64,000 nt of DNA from Nissabacter sp. SGAir0207 (GCF_005491205.1 NZ_CP028035.1:3472001-3536000), one strand, 5' to 3'; positions 19,010-28,106 are shown, numbered from the stretch's first letter. Notes: generated by a model not told the origin, from the letters alone. A program made the numbers and translations.

Positions 19010-20029
19010 TCAGTGATAAATCTCAATCCATTGCCGGGTCAGGGATGAGTGATAAATGGCCTCCACCAGGGTGAGTGACTGTTTGGCTTCGCGAATCGGG
19101 GTGTAATCGGCCCCCACCGGCGAAAGGATGGCGCGGTAAAAACGGCGGATCGCCTCGCGGTGACCGGCTCCCCAGTAGCGTTTCCCGCTGTCTGGCGGCG
19201 CGTCGCTGACCAACGCGGTGCGCCTGCCGTCCTCAATCTGCCACAGGGTGTTGTCGCTCAGCTGGAGCACCCCATGCTCGCACTGGATTTCCAGCAGCAG
19301 CGGCGCGTCGGTGGTGTAACCGTTGCTGGCGTAGAACAGGCCGCGCGCGCCGTTACGGAACGCTAGCGTCGCCATCGCGCTGTCCTCCGCCTCGGTGGCC
19401 GCCGCCAGGATCCCGCTGTCCACCACCCCCTTCACCCGCGCCACCCCACCGGCGAACCACTGCATCAGGTCGAGGGTATGGATCGCCTGATTGATCAGCA
19501 GGCTGCCGCCCTCGGTGGCGAAGCGCCCGCGCCACGGGCTGTCGGTGTAGTAGGCCCCGGCGCGTGACCAGGTGAGCACCGCCCGCATACTGAGCATCGC
19601 CCCCAGCCGGTTCTCCGCCAGCGCCTGCCGGATGGTCAGGCTGGTGGGGTTGCAGCGGTTCTGGTAGCAGACCGCCAGCAGCCCCGGCGCGTGGGCGGCG
19701 GCCTCCTCAATCTCTGCCACCTCCTGCCCATTCATGCCGATTGGCTTTTCGCAGAACACATGCTTGCCAGCCGCCAGCGCCTCCAGCACCATGCGCTTGT
19801 GCAGGTGGTGCGGGGTGCAGATGTGCACCACGTCAATCGCCTCGTCCCACAGCGCGTCACGGTAGTCATGGAAGAAGTGGCAGCCCTGCGCCATCGCCTG
19901 CCGTCGGCCACGCTCGCCGTCACAGTCCGCCAGCGCGTGCAGCCGCGCCTCCGGGATCTGTTGTAGGGCGTCAACGTGGCAGTGGTGGATGGCGCCGCAG
20001 CCGAGGATGACGGCATTGAGTCTCTCCAT
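19010..20029 (-). CDS. Gfo/Idh/MocA-family oxidoreductase (fourth of island)
   Basis: NAD(P)-dependent sugar or glycoside dehydrogenase by family. The 339-residue protein has the Rossmann start NAVILGCGAIHHCHVDALQ, the EKP motif CEKPIG, and the substrate-domain segment GGSLLINQAIHTLDLMQWF with the conserved His. The start at 20029 (MERLNAV) is chosen because GGGAGGAG lies at the right distance; an ATG at 20053 lacks an RBS and would overlap the upstream gene. It starts 10 bp after the stop of the neighbouring oxidoreductase. Exact substrate unknown. Confidence 0.9.
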   Translation of the reverse strand: MERLNAVILGCGAIHHCHVDALQQIPEARLHALADCDGERGRRQAMAQGCHFFHDYRDALWDEAIDVVHICTPHHLHKRMVLEALAAGKHVFCEKPIGMNGQEVAEIEEAAAHAPGLLAVCYQNRCNPTSLTIRQALAENRLGAMLSMRAVLTWSRAGAYYTDSPWRGRFATEGGSLLINQAIHTLDLMQWFAGGVARVKGVVDSGILAAATEAEDSAMATLAFRNGARGLFYASNGYTTDAPLLLEIQCEHGVLQLSDNTLWQIEDGRRTALVSDAPPDSGKRYWGAGHREAIRRFYRAILSPVGADYTPIREAKQSLTLVEAIYHSSLTRQWIEIYH

Positions 20030-20039
20030 CTGCTCCTCC

Positions 20040-21107
20040 CTAGCGCGTCGCATTGGCCAGCATCTGCGCTTTCACGCACAACTCCGCCGCCTTGAAGGCG
20101 TGGGCCTGGGTCATGGCGTTCTCCGTACGGTGCAGGCAGTCACGGATCAGCTCGCCAAAGTAGGGAAAGCCAACCTGCCCCGCCACCGGGTAGCGGAATT
20201 CGCCCTCGCCATTCACCAGATAGACCACGTCCTGCTCGCCGCGCGTCAGGTCGATATATTTGCGGATCTCGATGTAGCCCTCGGTGCCGAGCAACGTGAG
20301 CCGCCCATCGCCCCAGGTCGGCAGGCCATCCGGGGTGAACCAGTCACAGCGGAAGTAGCCGCTCGCGCCATTTTCGCCGCGCAGCATCGCGTCGCCGAAA
20401 TCCTCAAAGTAGGGGTGCTCAGGGTGGGAGACGTTGCGCGTCTGGGCGGCGATCACGGTGGCGTCGTGGTTGCCGGTGTAGAACAGGAACTGCTCGATCT
20501 GGTGGCTGCCGATGTCGCACAGGATGCCGCCAAAGTAGCGCCGGTCGTAGAACCACGCCGGTCGCCCCTGCCCCTCGCGATGCGGCCCGGTGCCAAGCGT
20601 CTGCACCACCTGGCCGATGGCCCCGCGTCGCACTAGCTGGCCAGCGAACACCGCGCTCTCGACGTGCAGCCGCTCGCTGTAGTAGACCGCGTATTTGCGC
20701 CCGGTTTTCGCCACCATCGCCTGCGCGTCGGCCAGCTGCTCCAGCGTGGTGAGCGGGGCCTTGTCGGTGAAGTAGTCTTTGCCCGCCGCCATCACCTTCA
20801 GCCCCAGCGTGCAGCGCACCGAAGGCATCGCCGCGCCCGCCACCAGCCGTACCTCCTCATCCGCCAGCAGCGCCTCCAGACTGCCAGCCACCCGCACCTG
20901 CGGGTAGCGGTGGATAAACGCCGCCACCTTCTCAGGATCCGGGTCGTAGACCCATTTCAGCGTCGCGCCCGCCTCCAGCAGGCCGTTGCACATGCCGTAG
21001 ATGTGGCCGTGGTCGAGCGCGGCGGCGGCAAACACAAATTCGCCCGCCTTGACCACCGGCTGCGGTTTGCCGGCTGGCGCATAGTTCATGCCGTCATTGT
21101 TGTTCAT
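20040..21107 (-). CDS. Divergent Gfo/Idh/MocA-family protein (third of island)
   Basis: The 355-residue protein has the overall Gfo/Idh/MocA fold but atypical cofactor motifs. Instead of GxGxxG the N-terminal loop reads ALDHGHIYGM, and the usual EKP is DKAP (YFTDKAPLTTLEQL). The substrate-domain signature GGILCDIGSHQIEQFLFYTG is well kept. Related proteins occur next to canonical dehydrogenases in sugar clusters. Binding of NAD(P) may differ or be tight; function is unknown. The start ATG overlaps the upstream gene stop (ATGA, 4 bp), so translation is coupled. Confidence 0.88.
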   Translation of the reverse strand: MNNNDGMNYAPAGKPQPVVKAGEFVFAAAALDHGHIYGMCNGLLEAGATLKWVYDPDPEKVAAFIHRYPQVRVAGSLEALLADEEVRLVAGAAMPSVRCTLGLKVMAAGKDYFTDKAPLTTLEQLADAQAMVAKTGRKYAVYYSERLHVESAVFAGQLVRRGAIGQVVQTLGTGPHREGQGRPAWFYDRRYFGGILCDIGSHQIEQFLFYTGNHDATVIAAQTRNVSHPEHPYFEDFGDAMLRGENGASGYFRCDWFTPDGLPTWGDGRLTLLGTEGYIEIRKYIDLTRGEQDVVYLVNGEGEFRYPVAGQVGFPYFGELIRDCLHRTENAMTQAHAFKAAELCVKAQMLANATR

Positions 21108-22288
21108 GGCGATACTCCTTTGTCCAAATCTTTTCCCAGGGGAATGGCACCCACCTCGCTGAAGTTGGCGACCGAGGCGGATTTCTCATAAAAGCGCGGC
21201 GCCAGAGCGCTGATGCCGCCGGTGCGGTAGAAGGGGTCGTGGCGGCTGATGGGCAGCATCACCACGGTGCGGGTAATGGCCGATTTGTAGATGGCGGTGA
21301 TCAGCGCCAGCGCGCGCTTGCCCTGCTCGCCATCCACCAGCGGCGGCGTGCCTTGCTCAATCGCCGTCAGCAGGTTCTCAATCTGCCCGGTGTGCAGCGT
21401 CCAGGTGAGCGGCGGGGTCTGGCGGGCCAGCGTCTCCAGTTGCGCCTCGCGCGGGCGATCCGGCTCCGGCAGCGGGAAGCCATTGTCGCCGCTGACGCTG
21501 GCGCAGACCGACCACGGCGCGGAGAGGCGCGCCCGTTCGCCTTGGATGACGATTTTCTGCTCCTCGCCGTGGTGCACCACCGAGGCGGTCAGCTGCGCCA
21601 GCGCGCCGTCGGGGTAGTGGAAGATGGCGGCGCTCAGATCCTCGACCTCCGCATTGTCATGGGCGACGTTGCCCATCATCGCCACCACCTCCTGCGGCTG
21701 GCCCAGCATCCACTGGAGCGCGTCGATGTGGTGCACCGCATGGTTGAGCGTGCAGCCGCCGCCCTCCTTCTCCCAGGTGCCGCGCCACCACAGGTCGTAG
21801 TAGCAGTGGCCGCGCCACCAGAGCGAATCGACCTGCGCGTGGCAGACCCGGCCAGCCAGCCCACTCTCCAGCGCCGCCTTCAGCCGCCAGAGGGCGTCGG
21901 TGAAGCGGTTCTGCGCCACCACCGACAGCACCTTGCCGCTGGCCTGCTGGGCGGCGATCATCGCGTCGCACTCCTCCAGCGAGGCGGCCATCGGTTTTTC
22001 ACACAGCACATGCTTGCCCGCGTGCAGCGCGTCGATGGCGATCTCGGCGTGGACGTAGGGCGGCGTACAGACATCCACCAGATCGACCCGGATACCGGCG
22101 GCGAGCATCTCGGCATGGCTGCTGAAGACCTGTGCCTGCGCCAGCCCGTAGCGCTGCTGCTTCTCCTGCGCCTTCTCCGGGTAGATGTCCACCAGCGCCA
22201 CGATGGTGCAGCGCTGCGGGAACGCCAGATAGGCGCGGATATGGTGGTGGGCAATGTTGCCGGTACCCACGATGGCGACGTATAACAT
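21104..22288 (-). CDS. Gfo/Idh/MocA-family oxidoreductase (second of island)
   Basis: The 394-residue protein has the Rossmann motif AIVGTGNIAHHHIRAYL, EKP motif CEKPMAASLEECDAM, and substrate-domain signature GGGCTLNHAVHHIDALQWM with the conserved His pair. It is longer than the two smaller paralogues because of an extended C-terminus (about residues 345-394). The ATG at 22288 follows the preceding stop by 11 bp, with a G-rich RBS. Sugar or glycoside dehydrogenase by family; substrate unknown. Confidence 0.9.
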   Translation of the reverse strand: MLYVAIVGTGNIAHHHIRAYLAFPQRCTIVALVDIYPEKAQEKQQRYGLAQAQVFSSHAEMLAAGIRVDLVDVCTPPYVHAEIAIDALHAGKHVLCEKPMAASLEECDAMIAAQQASGKVLSVVAQNRFTDALWRLKAALESGLAGRVCHAQVDSLWWRGHCYYDLWWRGTWEKEGGGCTLNHAVHHIDALQWMLGQPQEVVAMMGNVAHDNAEVEDLSAAIFHYPDGALAQLTASVVHHGEEQKIVIQGERARLSAPWSVCASVSGDNGFPLPEPDRPREAQLETLARQTPPLTWTLHTGQIENLLTAIEQGTPPLVDGEQGKRALALITAIYKSAITRTVVMLPISRHDPFYRTGGISALAPRFYEKSASVANFSEVGAIPLGKDLDKGVSP

Positions 22289-22299
22289 GCGGCCCCCTG

Positions 22300-23463
22300 C
22301 TACCAGCTACCGCGCGCGTCCAGCGTGCGGCTGGCGGCGGGCTTGTCAACGGAGGCATCGATGCGCTGCTGCAACAGCCGCAGGTAGAGCTGCTCATCCA
22401 GCGGCAGCGTCACCCAGTCATCGGTCCAGGTGGAGAGGTGCATGGCATTGGAGAGCGTCAGGCCGTGGATGCCCTGCAACCCCGGCGCGATCAGCGGCTC
22501 GCCGCGCAGCACCGCGGCGCAGAAGTTGGCGGTGATCACCTGATGGTCGCTGCACTCCGGCGCAACCGGGATCGTGACCTCCCAGCACTCCGGCTCGCCG
22601 AAGCCCTGCTGCCAGCGGGCATTGAATTCGGTTTCTGACTCGCGCAGCCGCCAGTAACGTAGCTGCCCCTCCTCAACCACCACCTTGCCGCGATCGCCGA
22701 CAATCTCCAGCCGATTGGTGCCGGGCGTCTCCGCCACGGTGGTGATGAAGACGCCGGTAGCGCCGTTGGCGTACTCGGCGTAAGCGGTCACCTCATCCTC
22801 CACCTCAATCTGCCGGTGCTTGCCGAACTGGCAGAAGGCACGCAGCCGCACCGGCATTCCCACCAGCCACTGCCAGAGGTCGAGCTGGTGCGGGTCTTGG
22901 TTGAGCAGCACACCGCCGCCCTCGCCGCGCCAGGTGGCGCGCCAGCCGCCGGAGTTGTAGTAGCTCTGCGAGCGATACCAGTTGGTGATGATCCAGGTGG
23001 AGCGGCGCAAGGTGCCCAGCTCGCCCGAGGCGATCAGATCCTTCACTTTCTGGTAGAGCGGGTTGGGCCGCTGGTTGTACATGATGCCGAACACCACGTC
23101 GCTGGCGCGGGCGCAGGCGTTCATCTCCTGCACCTGCGCGGTGTAAACGCCGGCGGGCTTTTCGCACAGGGTGTGGAGGCCGTGGCGCATTGCCATCATC
23201 GACAGGCCGGGGTGCGCATAGTGCGGCGTGGCGACAATCACCGCGTCAATCAGCCCGCTGGTGATCATCGCCTCCGCATCGTCAAACAGCGGGATGGCGT
23301 CGCCGACCAGCTGGCGGATCGCCGGGTGTTTGGCAAGATCGTTATCGCAGACGGCGGCCAGCCGGGCCTCGCTGACCGCTCCGGCCAGCAGGTAGCGGGC
23401 GTGGACGGTGCCGATATTGCCGACGCCAATGATGCCGAAGCGAACCTTCTTCATCTCTTCCAT
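22300..23463 (-). CDS. Gfo/Idh/MocA-family oxidoreductase (first of island)
   Basis: First gene of the leftward operon. The 387-residue protein has Rossmann motif GIIGVGNIGTVHARYL, EKP motif CEKPAGVY, and GGGVLLNQDPHQLDLWQWL, including the catalytic-region His. It shares the fold with the three downstream genes but is clearly different in sequence from each, so this is not a recent tandem duplication. Start at 23463 (MEEMKKVRF, AAGGTGAG upstream); the ATG at 23454 is an alternative. Sugar or glycoside dehydrogenase by family. Confidence 0.9.
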   Translation of the reverse strand: MEEMKKVRFGIIGVGNIGTVHARYLLAGAVSEARLAAVCDNDLAKHPAIRQLVGDAIPLFDDAEAMITSGLIDAVIVATPHYAHPGLSMMAMRHGLHTLCEKPAGVYTAQVQEMNACARASDVVFGIMYNQRPNPLYQKVKDLIASGELGTLRRSTWIITNWYRSQSYYNSGGWRATWRGEGGGVLLNQDPHQLDLWQWLVGMPVRLRAFCQFGKHRQIEVEDEVTAYAEYANGATGVFITTVAETPGTNRLEIVGDRGKVVVEEGQLRYWRLRESETEFNARWQQGFGEPECWEVTIPVAPECSDHQVITANFCAAVLRGEPLIAPGLQGIHGLTLSNAMHLSTWTDDWVTLPLDEQLYLRLLQQRIDASVDKPAASRTLDARGSW

Positions 23464-23500
23464 AACTCACCTTGATTCCACGTAATGGGGGGATAGCGGC

Positions 23501-23529
23501 AACATAAGAAAGCGGGCCAGCGAGGACAA
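23501..23529 (-). promoter_or_regulatory. Candidate promoter of oxidoreductase/glycosidase operon
   Basis: On the minus strand TTGTCC (23524-23529) and TATGTT (23501-23506) are separated by 17 bp, with transcription expected to begin near 23494, about 30 bases before the first ATG. Confidence 0.5.
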
Positions 23530-23537
23530 ACGGAATT

Positions 23538-23553
23538 TGTGAGAATGCTCGCA
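23538..23553 (+). promoter_or_regulatory. CRP-like site between operon and LacI-type regulator
   Basis: TGTGA-GAATGC-TCGCA, one mismatch from TGTGA-N6-TCACA. It sits just upstream of the -35 of the leftward operon promoter, centred about 51 bp from the predicted start. The palindrome could also serve the adjacent LacI-family repressor; half-site TGCGAG recurs at 23637-23642 before the regulator gene. Confidence 0.55.
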
Positions 23554-23654
23554 GGGTGGAACGGCGGCCCGGTCGGTGGCGTAAATTGGCTTTTAAAATC
23601 AGCGAACTGTGGCTGAAAATAGTTGCAGATCTTTATTGCGAGCGAGGTCACACC

Positions 23655-24713
23655 ATGCCGGGCAAGCTGAAAATGGACCAAATTGCCGCCCAGACCGGTT
23701 ACTCCGTCAGCACCGTGTCACGCGTGCTGGCGGGCAAGTCTTACACCAGCGAACGGGCGCGCGCGGCCATTGTTAACTGCGCGCGCAAGTTGGGGGTATT
23801 GGAGGAGTTGGCGAGCGGGCGGCTGCTGATTGATGGGATCGCGGTGTTCGCGCCGGGGCGCACCTTCAACGCCCGCGGCGACATCTTCTACCTTGAGGTG
23901 ACACGCGGCATCGCCGAGGCGCTGGCCGCGCATAACGTCCACCTCAGCTACTGCGGGCTGGAGGAGCAGCACGCGGACATTGAGCTGTTCCTTGAGAAGG
24001 CCGGTAACAAGCGCATCAATGCGGTGATCATCATTGGCACCGACGATGACGCCATCTTCAAGGTGGCGGCCGCGCTCAACAAACCCTGCGTGCTGATCAA
24101 CACCCATGACCGCGAAATGACGCTGGACGCCGTTGCCCCCGACCACGGCGCGATTGGTTTCAACGCGGCGCGGCATCTGCTGGAGCGCGGCCACCGGCGT
24201 CTTCTGACGCTCACCTGCCTGCGCCGCCGCACGCTCTACACCCGGCTGAATGGCATTCAGGCGGCCTACCGCGCTTTCCACCTGCCCTTCGACCCCCAGC
24301 AGGATCTGATTGTGACCGAGGGCTTCTCGGCGGATGAAGCGGAACAGGCGCTGGAGGCGTGGCTGGCCGCCCACCCGCCGGCCCACTGGCCGGAGGCCAT
24401 TTTCCCCGGCTGCATGACGATGGCCTCCGGCGTGCTGCGGGTGCTGGCGCGGCACGGCCTGCGGGTGCCGGAGGATGTCTCGCTGATTACCACCGACTTC
24501 TCCTGGCATCTGGAGAACCTGCCGGACGCGCCGCTCACCGGCATGGTGGTGCCCTGCCGCGAACTGGGCGTCGAGGCGGTGCACCTGTTGCAGCATCGCC
24601 TTCACCGGCCACAGGCACCGGTGTTCAACCTGCTGTTGCAGGGCAAATTGCTGGAGGCGGGCACGGTCAGGTATGCGACACGCCATGCGGCGCGGATGGT
24701 ACTGGGGAAATAG
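23655..24713 (+). CDS. LacI-family transcriptional regulator
   Basis: Probable sugar-responsive repressor of the divergent operon. The 352-residue protein has an N-terminal LacI helix-turn-helix (MDQIAAQTGYSVSTVSRVLAGKSYTS) and a periplasmic-binding-like effector domain (GIAVFAPGRTFNARGDIFYLEVTRGI, then DHGAIGFNAARHLLERGHRRLLTLT). The ATG at 23655 is preceded by GAGGT at a good distance and places the HTH at the N-terminus; the frame is open upstream but those codons are unlike the family. Transcribed away from the oxidoreductase operon, with 191 bp between the starts. Confidence 0.92.
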   Translation: MPGKLKMDQIAAQTGYSVSTVSRVLAGKSYTSERARAAIVNCARKLGVLEELASGRLLIDGIAVFAPGRTFNARGDIFYLEVTRGIAEALAAHNVHLSYCGLEEQHADIELFLEKAGNKRINAVIIIGTDDDAIFKVAAALNKPCVLINTHDREMTLDAVAPDHGAIGFNAARHLLERGHRRLLTLTCLRRRTLYTRLNGIQAAYRAFHLPFDPQQDLIVTEGFSADEAEQALEAWLAAHPPAHWPEAIFPGCMTMASGVLRVLARHGLRVPEDVSLITTDFSWHLENLPDAPLTGMVVPCRELGVEAVHLLQHRLHRPQAPVFNLLLQGKLLEAGTVRYATRHAARMVLGK

Positions 24714-24741
24714 CGAACAGGCGGGAAAACAGCGGGAAAAG

Positions 24742-24764
24742 GGCGCGCCCAGAACGGGCGCGCC
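24742..24764. terminator. GC-rich hairpin between convergent genes
   Basis: Perfect stem GGCGCGCCC / GGGCGCGCC with a 5-base loop between the regulator stop and the end of the leftward antiporter gene. There is no T-run. Confidence 0.45.
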
Positions 24765-24770
24765 AGTGGG

Positions 24771-26420
24771 TCAGGTCTCTTTCTCGACTAGCAGGGCTTC
24801 CAGCAGGTCAAGGTCATGCAGCAGCTTTTGCAGCGTCTCATTGCTGATGCGCTGGGTGGCGCGCAGATGGTACAGCTCCGCGCGCTCAGCCCGCAGGGCG
24901 TTGAGGCGGAAGCGGCGCTCCAGGTTCTCCACCAGCAGCATGTTCTCCAGATTGTCCTTGTCATAGGTGCGGCGGCGCAGGTTGCCGATCACCCTGGCGC
25001 TCACCTCGCGCACCGTCTGCTCATCGATGTTCTCTTCGGTGTCGGCGGCGATGCGCTCCTCCATCTTGTGCAGGCTCTCAATCGCCACTTCCGCCGCGAC
25101 CGAGCGCGCCATCCGCTCCTCCTCCCTGTAGACCGACTTGTCGGCCACCTTGACGCCACGCAGCAGGAACGGCAGCGCGATCACCCCGGCAATCAGCGAG
25201 AACAGGATCACCCCGACCGCCAAAAACACCAGCTGGTAGCGCGACGGGAAGGCGGAGCCATCCGGCAGGAACAGCGGGATGGAGAGCACACCGGCCAGCG
25301 TGATCGCCCCGCGCACCCCGGCGAAGGAGGCGACCCACAGCTCGCGGGTGGTGTAGCTGCCGAACATCAGCGGGCGCTTGGCCAGCAGGCGGTTGCTCAG
25401 CTTTTTCATCGACCAGAGCCACAGGAAGCGCAGCATCAGCAGCGCGAAGTAGATCAGCGCCACGTCGGCAAACAGCTGCCAGTTTGGCACGGTCGGGTCA
25501 TTCTCCAGCATCAGCAGCGAAGTCTCGAGGATGCCCGGCAGTTGCAGGCCGAGCATCAGGAACACCATGCCGTTGAAGACGAACTCCAGCATCGACCAGA
25601 CGCCGTTGGCGCGCAGGCGCATCGCCAGCGGCGCGTTGCGGATAATGCCGGACTGGCTGATGGTCATGCCCGCCGCCACCGCCGCCAAAATGCCCGAGAC
25701 GCCAATGTGCTCCGCCACCAGATAGGAGGCGAACGGCAGCAGCAGCAGGAATACGGTCTGGGTTGCCGGGTCATCGCCGCTCCAGCGGCTCATCACGCGC
25801 AGCGACTTGCTGTAGAGCCAGGTGACGGCAACGCCCGCCAGCAGGCCGCCAATCGCCACCTTCAGGAACTCCACCGTTGCCCCGGAAACGGTGAACACCA
25901 TAGTGCCCATCGCCACCGCAATGGCAAACTTCAGCGACACCAGACCGGAGGCGTCATTCATCAGCGCCTCGCCCTCCAGCACGCCCATGATCGATTTCGG
26001 GATGCGCCCCTTGCCGACGATGCCGGAGAGCGCCACCGCATCGGTCGGCGACAGCACCGCCGCCAGCGCGAAGGCCGCCACCAGCGGCACATTCGGCACC
26101 ACCAGATGGATCAGGTAGCCGATGCCGACCACCGTCAGCAGCACCAGCATCAGCGCCAGTCCCAGCACCTCGCGGCCGTGGTGCAGGAACTCACGCATCG
26201 GCGTCTTCCAGCCATCGGCGAACAGCAGCGGCGGGATAAACAGCACCAAAAACAGTTCCGGGTCAAAGTCGATGTGCAGCCCGAAGTTGGGCCACGCCAG
26301 CATCGCGCCAACGGCGATCTGCATCAGGGGAAGGGGGATCTGGAAGGGCAACATCCGGGTGACGACCCCGGAGAGTGACACCACCAGGATCAGGATGAGG
26401 ATTGTAAAAAAGATTTCCAT
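24771..26420 (-). CDS. yjcE: CPA1-family Na+/H+ antiporter (YjcE-like)
   Basis: Monovalent cation/proton antiporter of the inner membrane. The 549-residue protein has 12-13 membrane segments followed by a charged cytoplasmic tail of about 130 residues (EEERMARSVAAEVAIESLHKMEERI onwards) that may form a coiled coil. Family landmarks are LSPTDAVALSGIVG, EGEALMNDASGLVSLKFA with the ion-binding Asn-Asp pair, and the GVRGAITLAGVLSIP segment. It is beside ghxP, as yjcE is beside yjcD in E. coli, which supports the assignment. The ATG at 26420 is the only good start. Confidence 0.9.
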   Translation of the reverse strand: MEIFFTILILILVVSLSGVVTRMLPFQIPLPLMQIAVGAMLAWPNFGLHIDFDPELFLVLFIPPLLFADGWKTPMREFLHHGREVLGLALMLVLLTVVGIGYLIHLVVPNVPLVAAFALAAVLSPTDAVALSGIVGKGRIPKSIMGVLEGEALMNDASGLVSLKFAIAVAMGTMVFTVSGATVEFLKVAIGGLLAGVAVTWLYSKSLRVMSRWSGDDPATQTVFLLLLPFASYLVAEHIGVSGILAAVAAGMTISQSGIIRNAPLAMRLRANGVWSMLEFVFNGMVFLMLGLQLPGILETSLLMLENDPTVPNWQLFADVALIYFALLMLRFLWLWSMKKLSNRLLAKRPLMFGSYTTRELWVASFAGVRGAITLAGVLSIPLFLPDGSAFPSRYQLVFLAVGVILFSLIAGVIALPFLLRGVKVADKSVYREEERMARSVAAEVAIESLHKMEERIAADTEENIDEQTVREVSARVIGNLRRRTYDKDNLENMLLVENLERRFRLNALRAERAELYHLRATQRISNETLQKLLHDLDLLEALLVEKET

Positions 26421-26565
26421 GCGTTCCTTGGGCTCTTGTCGTTATAACATCAACCGGCCCCACGGGCCGGCACAGGCAAGCGGTGATAGTAGATCAGATT
26501 GGAAAAGGTGTTAAACCCGCGTGTGCGCAATGCCGGGATGTGGCGCGGCAAGGAAAATTTGCCGC

Positions 26566-26592
26566 ATAAAAAAGGGGAGCCGTGGCTCCCCT
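26566..26592 (-). terminator. Intrinsic terminator of ghxP
   Basis: On the minus strand a 9-bp stem (AGGGGAGCC / GGCTCCCCT at 26573-26592) is followed by a run of T, 16 bases after the ghxP stop. Confidence 0.9.
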
Positions 26593-26608
26593 GGATGATT
26601 GTGCGGGA

Positions 26609-27976
26609 TCAGATGGCCCAGCCACCGGCATAAAACACCACCAGCGCCACGGCGATCACCACGGTGCCGACGTTCAGCTTGCGCCACTCGCCGCTCACCA
26701 CCCGGCCAATCACCAGCGAGCCGAAGCCCAGCATGATGCCGGTGACGATGTTGCAGGTCAGCACGATAAACACCGCGCACAGCAGGCCCGCCATCGCGTC
26801 CACGAAGTCGTTGAAGTCGAGCTTGGTGACGTTGCTCAGCATCAACAGGCCGACGTACATCAGCGCCGGTGCGGTGGCGTAGCCCGGCACCAGATAGGAG
26901 AGCGGCGAGAGGAACAGCATCAGCAGGAACAGCAGGCCGACCACCGTCGCGGTCAGGCCGGTCTTGCCGCCCGCCGCCGTGCCCGCCGCCGATTCAATGT
27001 AGACCGCCGCTGGCGAGACACCCACCAGCCCGGCGAAGATGCTGCTCACGGAGTCGGAGGTCAGCGCCTTGCCGCCGTTGATGATCTGGCCGTCGCTGTC
27101 CAGCAGGTTGGCCTGCCCGGCCACCGCGCGGATGGTGCCGGTGGCGTCAAATACTGCGGTCATCACCAGCGCCAGCACGCTCGGCAGCACTACCGGTTGC
27201 AGCGCGCCCAGAATATCCAGGCTGAAGATGGTGGAGTGGCCGCTGGCGTCGGTCAGCGACGGCATGGCGAACAGCCCCGAATACTTCACCGACGGATCGA
27301 AGATCAGCCCAACGATCGACAGCGCCACAATCACCAGCAGGATACCGCCCGGCACCCGGCGCTTCTCAAGGCCAATGGTGGCCGCCAGCCCCACCAGCGT
27401 CATCAGCACCGGGAAGGAGGTGAAGTCGCCCAGCGCCACCGGCAGGCCGGGGGCCGGGTTCTTCACTACCAGACCGACGCCGTTGGCGGCGATCAGCAGC
27501 AGGAACAGGCCGATGCCGATGCCGGTGCCGTGCGCCACGCCCATCGGCAGGTTACGCAGGATCCAGGCACGGATGCCGGTGGCGGAGATCAGGGTGAACA
27601 GCACGCCCATCAGGAACACCGCGCCCAGCGCCACCGGAATGCTGATCTGCTGGCCGAGCACCAGACTGAAGGCGGTGAAGGCGGTCAGCGAGATGGCACA
27701 ACCGATCGCCATCGGCAGGTTGGCCCACAGCCCCATCAGCAGCGAGCCAACGCCCGCCACCAGACAGGTGCCGACGAACACCGCCGCCGGCGGGAAACCG
27801 GCCTTGCCGAGCATTCCCGGCACGACGATCACGGAGTAGACCATCGCCAAAAAGGTGGTCAGCCCGGCGACAATCTCCTGCCGCACGCTGCTGCCGCGCG
27901 CACTGATTTTGAAAAATGCATCCAGCGAGCCTGTTGGCTGCACGGAGCCACCCGTCCGGGTGTGATTGCTAGACAT
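26609..27976 (-). CDS. ghxP: Guanine/hypoxanthine permease GhxP
   Basis: High-affinity proton symporter for guanine and hypoxanthine, AzgA/NCS2-like family. The 455-residue protein is nearly collinear with E. coli GhxP (YjcD): [76 protein letters not shown] and the end [10 protein letters not shown]. About 12-14 membrane segments. An N-terminal extension of about 7 residues compared with E. coli is present; AGAGGACATCAT precedes the ATG. PurR-like boxes lie upstream, consistent with purine repression. Confidence 0.95.
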   Translation of the reverse strand: MSSNHTRTGGSVQPTGSLDAFFKISARGSSVRQEIVAGLTTFLAMVYSVIVVPGMLGKAGFPPAAVFVGTCLVAGVGSLLMGLWANLPMAIGCAISLTAFTAFSLVLGQQISIPVALGAVFLMGVLFTLISATGIRAWILRNLPMGVAHGTGIGIGLFLLLIAANGVGLVVKNPAPGLPVALGDFTSFPVLMTLVGLAATIGLEKRRVPGGILLVIVALSIVGLIFDPSVKYSGLFAMPSLTDASGHSTIFSLDILGALQPVVLPSVLALVMTAVFDATGTIRAVAGQANLLDSDGQIINGGKALTSDSVSSIFAGLVGVSPAAVYIESAAGTAAGGKTGLTATVVGLLFLLMLFLSPLSYLVPGYATAPALMYVGLLMLSNVTKLDFNDFVDAMAGLLCAVFIVLTCNIVTGIMLGFGSLVIGRVVSGEWRKLNVGTVVIAVALVVFYAGGWAI

Positions 27977-28090
27977 ATGATGTCCTCTGAATGTGGTCTG
28001 GGAGTGTCGGCGCAGGGTGGTTTAGCGCAGTCGTTTCCGTTTCGTGGCATCCCTGACGCCGCGTTTCCTGAAAAAGAGAGGCAGAAAACA

Positions 28091-28106
28091 AGGCAAACGT
28101 TTAACT
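28091..28106 (-). promoter_or_regulatory. PurR operator upstream of ghxP
   Basis: AGGCAAACGTTTAACT matches the PurR consensus core GCAAACGTTT exactly, 115 bp upstream of the ghxP start. A weaker copy, AGGCAAACGATTATCC, lies near 28147, and an inverted degenerate one (TCGTTTCCGT) near 28030. Purine repression of the homologous E. coli gene is established; occupancy here is inferred. Confidence 0.65.

Noticed and set aside
24816..26378. Rightward open frame of 520 codons opposite the antiporter gene
   Set aside because: The translation is rich in Gln, His and Arg, typical of the antisense of a GC-rich membrane-protein gene; no RBS or domain.
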